From Bacteroides sp. UBA939 (lineage in GTDB: Bacteria > Bacteroidota > Bacteroidia > Bacteroidales > Bacteroidaceae), in NCBI RefSeq assembly GCF_002293435.1, contig NZ_DBDF01000057.1, positions 2,742 to 31,857 on the forward strand: a stretch of 29,116 bases of DNA. Direction: 5' to 3'. The notes under the pieces were generated by a model, which saw only the letters and a list, made by a program, of their open reading frames with translations, did no database searches and was not told the origin of the DNA. The translations under genes and the position numbers were made by a program. Below, piece by piece: positions 17,097 through 25,248 of this stretch (position 1 is the first letter of the stretch; each line of letters begins with the position of its first letter).

Positions 17097-17127
17097 CAAA
17101 TATAGTGCATTTTGGAAATAAAACAAA
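17097..17127 (-). promoter_or_regulatory. Bacteroides-type promoter for the AbiE operon
   Basis: On the minus strand, a TTTG -33 box (17124-17127) and a TATATTTG -7 box (17097-17104) are separated by 19 bp, matching the Bacteroides consensus TTTG-N19-21-TAnnTTTG. Transcription would start about 15-20 nt before the AbiEi ATG at 17070. AbiEi operators would be expected nearby, but no clear inverted repeat is seen. Confidence 0.7.
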
Positions 17128-17339
17128 ATACAGGGGTTAATTAGGGCTATTATTGTTCTGTCGACAAGACAAGACGAGAATAGGCCGTTTCTGTTTTGTT
17201 GGTAAGGCAGAGATGACTTTGTTTCAGAGTTAGCATTGTTCGTCACAATGATCTTGGATACAACGCCAAACTCCTTGAAGTATTGGTTGATAGAATAAAT
17301 ATAATCACTTCACTCCGTTTTTTTAGTTTCATGTAGCAA
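17128..17339 (-). other. Intergenic, possible decayed coding trace
   Basis: This is the gap between the nuclease gene and the AbiE operon. On the minus strand a frame without an ATG reads SDYIYSINQYFKEFGVVSKI and continues for several tens of residues without a stop, so it may be the residue of an old gene. I recognise no family. No hairpin with a T tract is seen after the nuclease stop at 17340, so the terminator of the large operon is not identified. Confidence 0.3.
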
Positions 17340-18284
17340 TTACCAGCCGTTTATATTGTTTTGCGTTTCAACAACAACTTCAATGTCATCAGGCAAATTA
17401 TAAAAGAAATCAATATCGGTTTTACTCTCAATATTATCTACAGAACAGGCATAATAGCTCATAGGGTGATCTCTCCCTTCGTTTGGATATATAAAACCTA
17501 TTGCCTTGGGCGTTTCTTTCATACAGAGAACAACTTTATAAAATGCATCCGGTACCCATATTTCTTTGGAACCTCCAATTGTTGATTTTTTTTCATTGTA
17601 ATACATGGGGCCACAAGCTATATAGATATCTCCATATTCTTTTGCCCACTTACGGCACTTCTCTTCCAACTCTTTCCAATCGCCCCCATTGAGCTTTCTG
17701 TTTTGAGGACATATATTTGTAAGAAGGTATGTTTGTTCCATAGCCTGTTTTGACCACTTATTATCTCCAGCTGGACACATATGACCATGGTCGAGACCAT
17801 TGGGGTTTTGCCCCCAATCCACAAGTTCTTGACGAGGTTTGGAGGCTTCCGTGTCTTCGAAATATCGTGTTCCTTTCCTGGACCAAGGACCATCAGTATG
17901 TTCCTTGGTAAGATGCCATGCTACCCAATTGGCACACTTAGTCGTGTTGTTATATGATAGTGAATACCCAAGGCGGCTAAGAATTTGCTCCGGCATTGCA
18001 TTTATAATTCTTGGGGTCTCGAGCTTAGGAACACCATGTTCTACTGCTATTTTTGCGTTTGGTTGTCCTTTTGGCATTTCATTCAAGTCTAGTTCCTTCT
18101 TAGGAGATGGATTCTGATCAGTTATCTCCTTTGAGTGTTCGATATTTGCTAAAGATTTATTATCATCCACAAATGTGTTTTGAAGAGATTCATCATTTAC
18201 ATATTCATCATCATTCGTACATTGTCCGATAGCTATGGCTAAAACAAAGATACTAATCAAAATCAAGATAATCCTCTTATACAT
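17340..18284 (-). CDS. Lipoprotein DNA/RNA non-specific endonuclease
   Basis: This protein of about 314 residues is predicted to be exported: MYKRIILILISIFVLAIAIG is followed by a cysteine (C22) as a lipobox (IGQC). The frame extends to a TTG at 18302, but the ATG at 18284 gives a cleaner signal peptide. After a low-complexity charged linker (about 25-95), the body matches the DNA/RNA non-specific endonuclease (NUC1, beta-beta-alpha metal) family. It has DHGHMCPAGDNKWS with catalytic H168, LLTNICPQ with metal-binding N190, then LNGGDWKELEE. The arginine of the classic DRGH motif is a histidine here. It would cut nucleic acid outside the cytoplasm. It overlaps the upstream gene's end by 8 bp, so it is the last gene of the large minus-strand operon and may be its effector. 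Confidence 0.87.
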   Translation of the reverse strand: MYKRIILILISIFVLAIAIGQCTNDDEYVNDESLQNTFVDDNKSLANIEHSKEITDQNPSPKKELDLNEMPKGQPNAKIAVEHGVPKLETPRIINAMPEQILSRLGYSLSYNNTTKCANWVAWHLTKEHTDGPWSRKGTRYFEDTEASKPRQELVDWGQNPNGLDHGHMCPAGDNKWSKQAMEQTYLLTNICPQNRKLNGGDWKELEEKCRKWAKEYGDIYIACGPMYYNEKKSTIGGSKEIWVPDAFYKVVLCMKETPKAIGFIYPNEGRDHPMSYYACSVDNIESKTDIDFFYNLPDDIEVVVETQNNINGW

Positions 18285-19617
18285 AATCCTGATATATTTC
18301 AATTAATAATTTCCCATTTTTACTCTGCCACTCATGCCAACCATCAGCAGTGCGCCCCATGATATAACAAGCTGCAGTTTGGGGAGAATCGAATGCATAA
18401 TTTTCTTTTAATCTGGTTTCTTCCCCTCTCTGAGAACAATACTTTTTTATAAAGTTCCGGCGCCCGAATTCCAGTGCTGTAAAACGGAATTCCTTTGAAA
18501 CTTCTTCTGACAGGTGTGCACCAGCAAGAACCGTCAGTGTCTTAGAATTGGGGTCATAATATGCCTCAGCTTCATATTTTCTATCTCCTACATCGTTTAT
18601 TAAGAAAAAATGAGGATTAGACAACTTATCTTCTGTATTTGAAAGGTTATCATCCGAAATACTCCTATGTGAAATTCTAACGGTAAAGTGATCCGGGTAT
18701 ATGTCATTTAAATGATTACCTTCATTATCTACCCAAGAAGCATAATAGGAGATTTTCCCCATAAGGATGGATGCCGCTGCCGTCGCCGTTCTACATTTAA
18801 AATCATTGTCAACCAGATAGTATTTCCCCATATCAGTACAAGACTTCTCAACTAAATGCTTGCGGGTATCCCATGAAGTAGATGCTGCATATTTTTCACT
18901 GACTGCTTTTGAGAACATACTGCCCTTCATAATATAAAAATGATTGGTCTCCTCATCGTAGTAGCCACAAGCTTTACAGATATGGGGGTTTTCCAGTTTG
19001 AAAATGTGCTGTTCTCCTTTCTTATGTGTATTTGCTTTTTTAGCCTCAAGATCTCGAATATTGGGAAGCCTGAAATACTCATAGCTCTCGGCAAGAGACT
19101 TACCAGACAAACTTTTCCATTCCGTAAAATCTACTTTCTTGCCTAATGCATAACTGGCAGCAATGGAAGCTGTTTTACAGGATAAATCTTGTTTTAAAGT
19201 GCTCTTTTCATACAGAGCATGCTGCTTGGCAATGTCTGAGTGAAGTTCCTGTAGCTGATCCGAATAGATAGTTCTATTAACAATGCTGTGCGCAAGGAGA
19301 ACAAACAGGTTACGCTGTTCGTCATAGTAGCCAGATGCAAAAACAGTCTTGCCTTTTTCTCTTGATTTGATATAGAATAGCAATTTCCCTTCTTCTTTCT
19401 TCTGTTCTGAGTATTGTTTTAGAACATGTAACTCATATTTCATGAGTTGCACCCCATCAAATGGTAGTTTTGCTTTGTCATACGAGTCATGTGGAGCATT
19501 AAAGATGGATTGGCGAAGATTCGCATAAGACTCCTCCTCATCTGTAAAGAGGAACATTTTGGTTGGCTTACCAAGAATCTTCTCTATATCAGATAGATCT
19601 ATGTGTTGATTATCCAT
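18277..19617 (-). CDS. Protein with three DUF4357-like modules
   Basis: This protein of about 446 residues is probably cytoplasmic. An upstream start at 19668 would overlap the preceding gene; the ATG at 19617, 1 bp after that gene's stop, is chosen. Three copies of a module are visible. Each contains a strand pair (ASGYYDEQRNLFVLLAHS, ACGYYDEETNHFYIMKGS, AEAYYDPNSKTLTVLAGAHL). After a helical stretch each continues with a DUF4357-like motif (KTASIAASYALGKKVDFTEW, RTATAAASILMGKISYYASW, SPQTAACYIMGRTADGWHEW) and ends with a G-x-L segment. DUF4357 is often fused to nucleases or found in restriction-like genes, but its function is unknown. Its position between the motor pair and the nuclease suggests an adaptor or regulator of the system; this is inference. 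Confidence 0.72.
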   Translation of the reverse strand: MDNQHIDLSDIEKILGKPTKMFLFTDEEESYANLRQSIFNAPHDSYDKAKLPFDGVQLMKYELHVLKQYSEQKKEEGKLLFYIKSREKGKTVFASGYYDEQRNLFVLLAHSIVNRTIYSDQLQELHSDIAKQHALYEKSTLKQDLSCKTASIAASYALGKKVDFTEWKSLSGKSLAESYEYFRLPNIRDLEAKKANTHKKGEQHIFKLENPHICKACGYYDEETNHFYIMKGSMFSKAVSEKYAASTSWDTRKHLVEKSCTDMGKYYLVDNDFKCRTATAAASILMGKISYYASWVDNEGNHLNDIYPDHFTVRISHRSISDDNLSNTEDKLSNPHFFLINDVGDRKYEAEAYYDPNSKTLTVLAGAHLSEEVSKEFRFTALEFGRRNFIKKYCSQRGEETRLKENYAFDSPQTAACYIMGRTADGWHEWQSKNGKLLIEIYQDYV

Positions 19618-19618
19618 A

Positions 19619-20428
19619 TTAATTCTGCTCGGCTGACAGTTCATCAAGTTTAGCTTTGATATTGTCAATGTTACCTAAGACTGGAACGATATTGATAAGG
19701 AATCTTTGGTTCTTCTCTTCAATTAGATTCCATTGTCTAATGTAATCACTATATACAGGATGTTTCTCTTTCAGCTCTTTCTCATTTGGCACCTCTCGTG
19801 GTACGCCTGCCTCTCCACTTCCAGATATCAACAGTTCGCATCTTGGTATAGATGTAAAGTCTATATTGTTCTGCTTCCAGAATTCATTGAGGTACTGAGC
19901 ACGAAGAAAAGACAACGTATAGTTGTTCTTCCATGCATCTTGGTTGAACGGAACCTTTGATGATTGTCCTTCAACGATGACTAAGAATTTTATATTACTA
20001 TCCTTAGTTTCTGGAATAGTCCGGTTCAATTCCTGAATCTTCTGCTGCACTAACTGTCCAGCTTCGACAATCTGTTTCCTTATGGTATCAGCAGCAGGTT
20101 TATTGCCTATATCAAGTTTCAACTTAGTATTGATATCATACTGTTGGGTCTGATACTCAACATTTATTTGAAACATGTGTTTCAGATAAATGTTGTTATA
20201 TCCGAAATATTTAGTATTGTCAATGGAACCTACAGTTGAATAGATGGAGATAATACTCTGATAATCCTTCAACAAGATTTCAAGTTGGTTGTTTTTATCT
20301 GTTAATTCGCCTTCTTTGATTTTGAATCGGCTGAAGGATACTGCGAACAATACCAACATTATGGCAAACAGTGTTGTCATAATATCTACATAGCTTGGCC
20401 AAAATGAACTATTATTTCTTCCGTCCAT
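19619..20428 (-). CDS. MotB/ZorB-like OmpA-domain stator protein
   Basis: This is a 269-residue inner-membrane protein. A short cytoplasmic tail leads into one transmembrane helix (about residues 14-32, PSYVDIMTTLFAIMLVLFAV), which carries the MotB-type aspartate D15, the predicted ion-binding residue. A linker of about 110 residues follows. A C-terminal OmpA-like peptidoglycan-binding domain (about 147-250) has FLVIVEGQSS, NNYTLSFLRA (LS-x-x-RA motif), LLISGSGEAGVP and NQRFLINIVP. This layout is shared by MotB, TolR-type proteins and ZorB of Zorya anti-phage systems. It lies 6 bp after the MotA/ZorA-like gene, as in those pairs. The two would form a proton- or sodium-driven motor anchored to the cell wall. 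I prefer ZorB-like because of the partner's long tail, but no other Zorya gene is present. Confidence 0.83.
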   Translation of the reverse strand: MDGRNNSSFWPSYVDIMTTLFAIMLVLFAVSFSRFKIKEGELTDKNNQLEILLKDYQSIISIYSTVGSIDNTKYFGYNNIYLKHMFQINVEYQTQQYDINTKLKLDIGNKPAADTIRKQIVEAGQLVQQKIQELNRTIPETKDSNIKFLVIVEGQSSKVPFNQDAWKNNYTLSFLRAQYLNEFWKQNNIDFTSIPRCELLISGSGEAGVPREVPNEKELKEKHPVYSDYIRQWNLIEEKNQRFLINIVPVLGNIDNIKAKLDELSAEQN

Positions 20429-20434
20429 ATATTA

Positions 20435-22072
20435 TTATTTACGAAATAGACCTCCCAGTACACCAGTAGGTTTCTCATCATCCTTTTGTTTTAATCCTGT
20501 TTTTATTTCAGACAATTCAAGCTTAATCGGATCTACTACAGATGTTTTGATTTTGTCCGTAGTCATTATAGCGTCTGATAACTCTGTAATTTTTTGGTCA
20601 ATATTTTTTAGATCAACAAGTTTATTGTTTATATCTTCCAGTTTACTGAGGTTGACGAATTCAGACCTTACATCTTCAATAGATAGGCGTTCTTCAATGA
20701 CTCTCATGAATGCAGCATGGCGAATTTCAAGTTCTGTTGTCTGAAGCTTTATCATTTCTTCAAAGCCTTCTATATGCCCCTCTATAGCTCTCTTATATCG
20801 CTCGTTGAGTTCCATAATAGTTTTGGTCTGCACCTTAAACAAATGTTCCAGTTTATCATCAGCCTCTTCCAGATAATTATCTGCGATCTTCTGTTTCTTT
20901 CCAATTGCAGAAATTTGTTCCTGAAGTTTGTTGACCACATCATTCCCCAGAATTTCTCTCTTTGAAAGCTGACCACCAAGGAGATTTATGCTGGTTTCAA
21001 ACTCTTTAACACGATCAAGAATCTGGTTAATGCGAACCGCTAGCTCATGAGGAATCTTCAGCGAATCAGCATAAGCATTCTGTAGATTGATAGATTCCTG
21101 GGCAGCTGCCAGCATCATCCGGCGAGCCTCCTCAAACTTATTTAAAGATTGTGTAATAGAAATGAATTGATGCGCAGCTTCTATATACTTGTCCATGCCA
21201 GTAGCAAGTTGATCACTTTTCATCGTCTGGATAAGTTCTTTCTGGTATTGGATGTTCTCATTTATCTTATCCATATTCTTACCCATAGCCTCTACAGCAC
21301 CGGCAACAGCAACAACATTCTTCTCAAAGTTCTTACCGAAGGCTAATGTACACTTATCAAAAGTAGTTTGAAAACGATTAATGACGCCATCGAACGCAGG
21401 CTCAAAACGATCTACCGTTTCGTGAAGTTTCCCAATCGCGGAAACCAAACTTACATTGATGGACGGCATCAGTTCTGTTTGAACAAAATCGTAAAAATCA
21501 TTTTTATCTTCTTCAATCTGTTTTCTGGAATTTCCTGCTAATGCATTATTTATGGTTGTAAGGAGAAGACCGCAAAGACTGGTAAACATAGAGACAAGTG
21601 TACCAATAAGCAGGTTTTTAATAGAATCATCACTAATATTCCCTGCATTATCAAAGCCTAATAAGAACATAAGGATACCCATGAATACTCCAACGAATGT
21701 ACCCATAAGACCCAAATATGTCGGAAATGCTAAATGGGTTGTGGACTGGTCATAGCGCATATTCAACTTGCGTTCCACTTTGTTTTGAATAACCGTAAAA
21801 TCTGTGGTACCCTTGGTCTTAACTACATAACGATTAATTTCCTGAATCAAACTATTAAGATCAGAATTAGATTCGCCTACCTCTAATAGTTGTAGGTACA
21901 GTTCATCTCCTATGGTTGTCATGTATTTGGAATAAGCTTCCTTCTTTTTAAAAAAGCTATTGAACAGATTCTGATATCTTCGAGTCTTTTTAAAGAAATG
22001 TAGCTGAAAGCCTACAAATCCACTTGTAACGACAACAGAAATGATAAGGGGCAACAAAAATGTAAAATCCAT
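20435..22072 (-). CDS. MotA/ExbB/ZorA-like channel protein with coiled-coil tail
   Basis: This 545-residue protein has three transmembrane helices, at about residues 5-26, 117-139 and 153-174. The last two form a MotA/TolQ/ExbB proton-channel core (LAFPTYLGLMGTFVGVFMGI; LIGTLVSMFTSLCGLLLTT). From about residue 185 to 540 the protein is predicted helical and rich in coiled-coil heptads (for example MDKINENIQYQKELIQTM, LEDINNKLVDLKNIDQKI). A long cytoplasmic tail of this kind separates ZorA from flagellar MotA. The length is somewhat below typical ZorA. With the OmpA-domain partner downstream it should form a stator-like ion-driven complex, the tail passing force or a signal to cytoplasmic components, perhaps the actin- or tubulin-like proteins of the operon. 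Its stop is 6 bp from the next start. Confidence in the fold is high; the role is inferred. Confidence 0.83.
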   Translation of the reverse strand: MDFTFLLPLIISVVVTSGFVGFQLHFFKKTRRYQNLFNSFFKKKEAYSKYMTTIGDELYLQLLEVGESNSDLNSLIQEINRYVVKTKGTTDFTVIQNKVERKLNMRYDQSTTHLAFPTYLGLMGTFVGVFMGILMFLLGFDNAGNISDDSIKNLLIGTLVSMFTSLCGLLLTTINNALAGNSRKQIEEDKNDFYDFVQTELMPSINVSLVSAIGKLHETVDRFEPAFDGVINRFQTTFDKCTLAFGKNFEKNVVAVAGAVEAMGKNMDKINENIQYQKELIQTMKSDQLATGMDKYIEAAHQFISITQSLNKFEEARRMMLAAAQESINLQNAYADSLKIPHELAVRINQILDRVKEFETSINLLGGQLSKREILGNDVVNKLQEQISAIGKKQKIADNYLEEADDKLEHLFKVQTKTIMELNERYKRAIEGHIEGFEEMIKLQTTELEIRHAAFMRVIEERLSIEDVRSEFVNLSKLEDINNKLVDLKNIDQKITELSDAIMTTDKIKTSVVDPIKLELSEIKTGLKQKDDEKPTGVLGGLFRK

Positions 22073-22076
22073 TATA

Positions 22077-25000
22077 TTAAATCTTTGTCAATTCGAAAAT
22101 GCGGTTAATAATTGGCAAGAAGAATACGGAGTTATTCAAGATAACCTCTCCCTGATACTTCTCCTTAACTTGGGTCTTAAAATATGTATCGAGAGGTGTG
22201 CCCATATCTTCCAATGCTTTCCTTACGTAATTTGACATATCAGCTGTAGAGTCTATAATCTTCTCCTGTTTCAACATGTTTAATACATCTTGATAAAGCT
22301 TACTAAATGCGTCGTATTTTTCAAGGAGAGCTTCCCTTAAGGTGCTGTAATTCTGGACTATCTCACCTACATCCTCATATTTGAGTGAACTGTCCCCATG
22401 ATATATCAATTCTGGTACATTTGGCGCATTCGGGTCACGATAGAGTCCCCCATAACAAGTCGACTCCTTACGTTCTTGTGGCAGTTCCAGATTCACATTA
22501 TGCTTATCACCAAAGACTTGCCCAAAAACAAAGTCAATGATACGCTTCACAGCTATGCGGTCGGCAGATATAAAGCTGTCAATATACCTACTACCATTAC
22601 CACTAAACACGACAGTGCGAGGAGCCATAAGTCCATTATCCTTATACATGCAGGACATATAGAAGAGGATTGAAGTCAGATGATAAATAAACACTGGCTT
22701 AAACTCATCACGCAACTGCTTGGTAATATTGCAATGTGCGGAATTACTCAGCCAGAAATTAATAATATCTTTAGTCTTTACCAAATCATCCATCTGCAGA
22801 CTGCGATTCAAGGCGTTCAGATCATCTTTGTCAAAACGAAGAGTTGATGCGTATTTCTTGTAGATACCATTCTCACGAACATTGTCAAAGTCGATAAATC
22901 CATTAGCCCAAAGGACATCGCAACCAAAGTGTACTGAATTAGCAATCTTTGGATCATTGTCTTTGAAGTATACGAAGTCGGTAGAACCTCCACCGATATC
23001 AATAACGGTAACAGCATCAGAGTTGGCAATGATATTTTTCTTCTTGAAGAAGTAATAAGGAGCCTCGGATTCAGAGAAGCATTGAATCTGACCAGGTTGA
23101 ATAAAGAGAATATCTTCAGGTTCGCCTTTTTTTACTCCAGGGGTACCATACCATATATCATCATACAGGCCTTTGGTTGTACCAGCGAAACTCAGCGGAC
23201 GGAACCACACAATCTTGGTGCGGTCAAGATCCCCATTATGCTGAAGTATATCGCATTTGATAATCAGTAACAATTCGCGCACAAATACACGGAGCAGTTC
23301 ATCTTTCACATCCCACTTGATGTCTGTATGGATATTCTGATCATTGTTCGGCATTAACTTTTCATAAAAGAAGGCAATGTTGTAATTATCGAATAGTTTT
23401 GGCCGGATAGTATTACTGCGTATGCCACAAAGAGCTGTACGAATTGGGAATTTGTAATCAAAGCCATCAATCAAGGCTGGAAGGAATTCGGTCTTTAACT
23501 TAATCTTTGCTTTATCAAAGACAGAATCTTCTATCAAGCGAGTCAAAGAGAACTGACGGTCGTTTGGTATTTCATGGAGGTAGTTAACCATAGCCTTCTC
23601 CATCTTGAAGAGTTCAGGCATATAATTGGCTCCGTTCTTGGTACGTGATACGAATGTATTGGAAGTTCCCAGATCAATAGCATAAGTATAAGTATCATCA
23701 GTAGCCTTGCTGACCTGCCAAACAGGAATAAGTAAGCCCCTATTTTCATGGATGCTCACCTCTACAGCATCGAATGATGTTCCGTATAATTCATAGAACT
23801 TAGTACCTCCATCCTCTGAATCCGCCTTCTGCCTTGAACGGACAAATTCGGGAAGGACACCATACTGAGCTGAATCTGCCTGCTCTATTTCACGAATATG
23901 TTCTCCATTTTTAAAGAACGACAATTTAATTTGATCTATATTGAAAGTTGGTGCTTCCGGGTCTTCATCAGCAGCAACGACAAACATCTTAAAATAATTG
24001 TTCTCTGACTCTTGGTGAGAAAGGATATTAGGAAAAATTCCCAGATTAAAATTAATATTTGCCTTCTTCAAATCAATGATTCTACCCTGACCAGTCCGGA
24101 ACGGCTCAACTGCATACTCCTTTTCATATGCCTTTCCATTAAAACGAAGGTAAACAGTGACCGACTGACGGTTAATATGAATATCTGAGTCAATATTGTT
24201 GTTTCCATATAGAGAAAGTATCTCTGGTTTGAAAGGTAGTAGGTAGTCATAGTCTCGGGATGGACTGTCATTCTGATACTTGACAGCAACATAGTTATTT
24301 CTATATATTCTGTATGGCAGGCGAATAAGTGTAGATGTGAAATAACTGTTGATATCTGTTTCATTAGAAGACTTGAAATGAAGGCCATTGACAACTAATG
24401 CATCATTTTGATCAGTCTCCACATCAGCCAAGTACAAATCATAGTTGTTTCTGATATCAGGATCTTCTTTGAAACTACGAATATATTCCTTGATGGATTT
24501 GAGACGTGGGGCGACATCATCAGAACCAAACAATACGTTGAACATGTAGTTCTTGAAATCAGCCTCTCGTTCTTCAAACAACTTGATGTCACGGAAGTAT
24601 TCGCCCCCAGATTTGCGACGTATATGAAGATTTTTGTACTTGCTGTCATGATCAGCCGATTGGTCAGCAAATATTATATTATATGAACCATCTTTACGCA
24701 CTTTGGACTTGTCCATGTCAGGTGGAGTAACAAAACCTGTCAGCGGGGAACTGCATGCAAGAAGTTTGTCCTTTCCGCCTTCCGTAAAGACAAGGAAGAA
24801 TAATTTTTTCTCAATAATGTCTGTCTTGTAGTAGCTTTCGATTGAACTATACAGAACAGGCATCTTTTTCTTAATATAAGCAAGATTTTCCGCAGCATTC
24901 CACTCGCGCAATTCAATCTTTTCCCCATTTTTCCAGGAGTTGTTTCGATGATACTTAATATTAAAGAGGAGTTCATAGACATCTAATATATCAGATACTA

Positions 25001-25244
25001 ACTGCTTGTATGCGAAGCCAGCTTCCTTTCGGCTGTCGATGTGTTCTTCCATTGCACGACGGAATGCCTCTCGGGCCACAAAGAAACGAGCGAAAGGAGT
25101 AGGAAGTGAATTCAGTGCTCTACTGTTATCCGTCTTTTGTTCCATGACTTCATCCAAGTGCGCTGCTGTCAAACCTACATCCTCGGCAATCCAATCTGTA
25201 CCTTGAATTCCACGGTCAACTATATTGAGATCTATTCTAGCCAT
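22077..25244 (-). CDS. Large protein with actin/Hsp70-like ATPase domain
   Basis: This 1055-residue protein is the largest of the operon. The C-terminal half (about residues 515-1000) has the actin/Hsp70/hexokinase ATPase motifs in order: phosphate-1 AIDLGTSNTFVSRT (about 518-531), phosphate-2 VIDIGGGSTDFVYF (about 744-757) and adenosine VVFSGNGSRYIDSF (about 880-893). The first 500 residues match nothing I recognise; they mix helical and beta-rich segments and contain LLACSSPLTGFVTPPDMDK. Such an ATPase could be a filament former, a chaperone-like switch or a scaffold. It might be compared with the SrfB-type virulence proteins, but I cannot assign it to that family. No transmembrane helix is seen. 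It is packed 4 bp from both neighbours, so it is a fixed component of the operon. Confidence 0.75.
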   Translation of the reverse strand: MARIDLNIVDRGIQGTDWIAEDVGLTAAHLDEVMEQKTDNSRALNSLPTPFARFFVAREAFRRAMEEHIDSRKEAGFAYKQLVSDILDVYELLFNIKYHRNNSWKNGEKIELREWNAAENLAYIKKKMPVLYSSIESYYKTDIIEKKLFFLVFTEGGKDKLLACSSPLTGFVTPPDMDKSKVRKDGSYNIIFADQSADHDSKYKNLHIRRKSGGEYFRDIKLFEEREADFKNYMFNVLFGSDDVAPRLKSIKEYIRSFKEDPDIRNNYDLYLADVETDQNDALVVNGLHFKSSNETDINSYFTSTLIRLPYRIYRNNYVAVKYQNDSPSRDYDYLLPFKPEILSLYGNNNIDSDIHINRQSVTVYLRFNGKAYEKEYAVEPFRTGQGRIIDLKKANINFNLGIFPNILSHQESENNYFKMFVVAADEDPEAPTFNIDQIKLSFFKNGEHIREIEQADSAQYGVLPEFVRSRQKADSEDGGTKFYELYGTSFDAVEVSIHENRGLLIPVWQVSKATDDTYTYAIDLGTSNTFVSRTKNGANYMPELFKMEKAMVNYLHEIPNDRQFSLTRLIEDSVFDKAKIKLKTEFLPALIDGFDYKFPIRTALCGIRSNTIRPKLFDNYNIAFFYEKLMPNNDQNIHTDIKWDVKDELLRVFVRELLLIIKCDILQHNGDLDRTKIVWFRPLSFAGTTKGLYDDIWYGTPGVKKGEPEDILFIQPGQIQCFSESEAPYYFFKKKNIIANSDAVTVIDIGGGSTDFVYFKDNDPKIANSVHFGCDVLWANGFIDFDNVRENGIYKKYASTLRFDKDDLNALNRSLQMDDLVKTKDIINFWLSNSAHCNITKQLRDEFKPVFIYHLTSILFYMSCMYKDNGLMAPRTVVFSGNGSRYIDSFISADRIAVKRIIDFVFGQVFGDKHNVNLELPQERKESTCYGGLYRDPNAPNVPELIYHGDSSLKYEDVGEIVQNYSTLREALLEKYDAFSKLYQDVLNMLKQEKIIDSTADMSNYVRKALEDMGTPLDTYFKTQVKEKYQGEVILNNSVFFLPIINRIFELTKI

Positions 25245-25248
25245 AGTT

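Noticed and set aside
18285..18302. TTG start of the nuclease at 18302
   Set aside because: The ATG at 18284 gives a cleaner signal peptide and a smaller overlap with the upstream gene.
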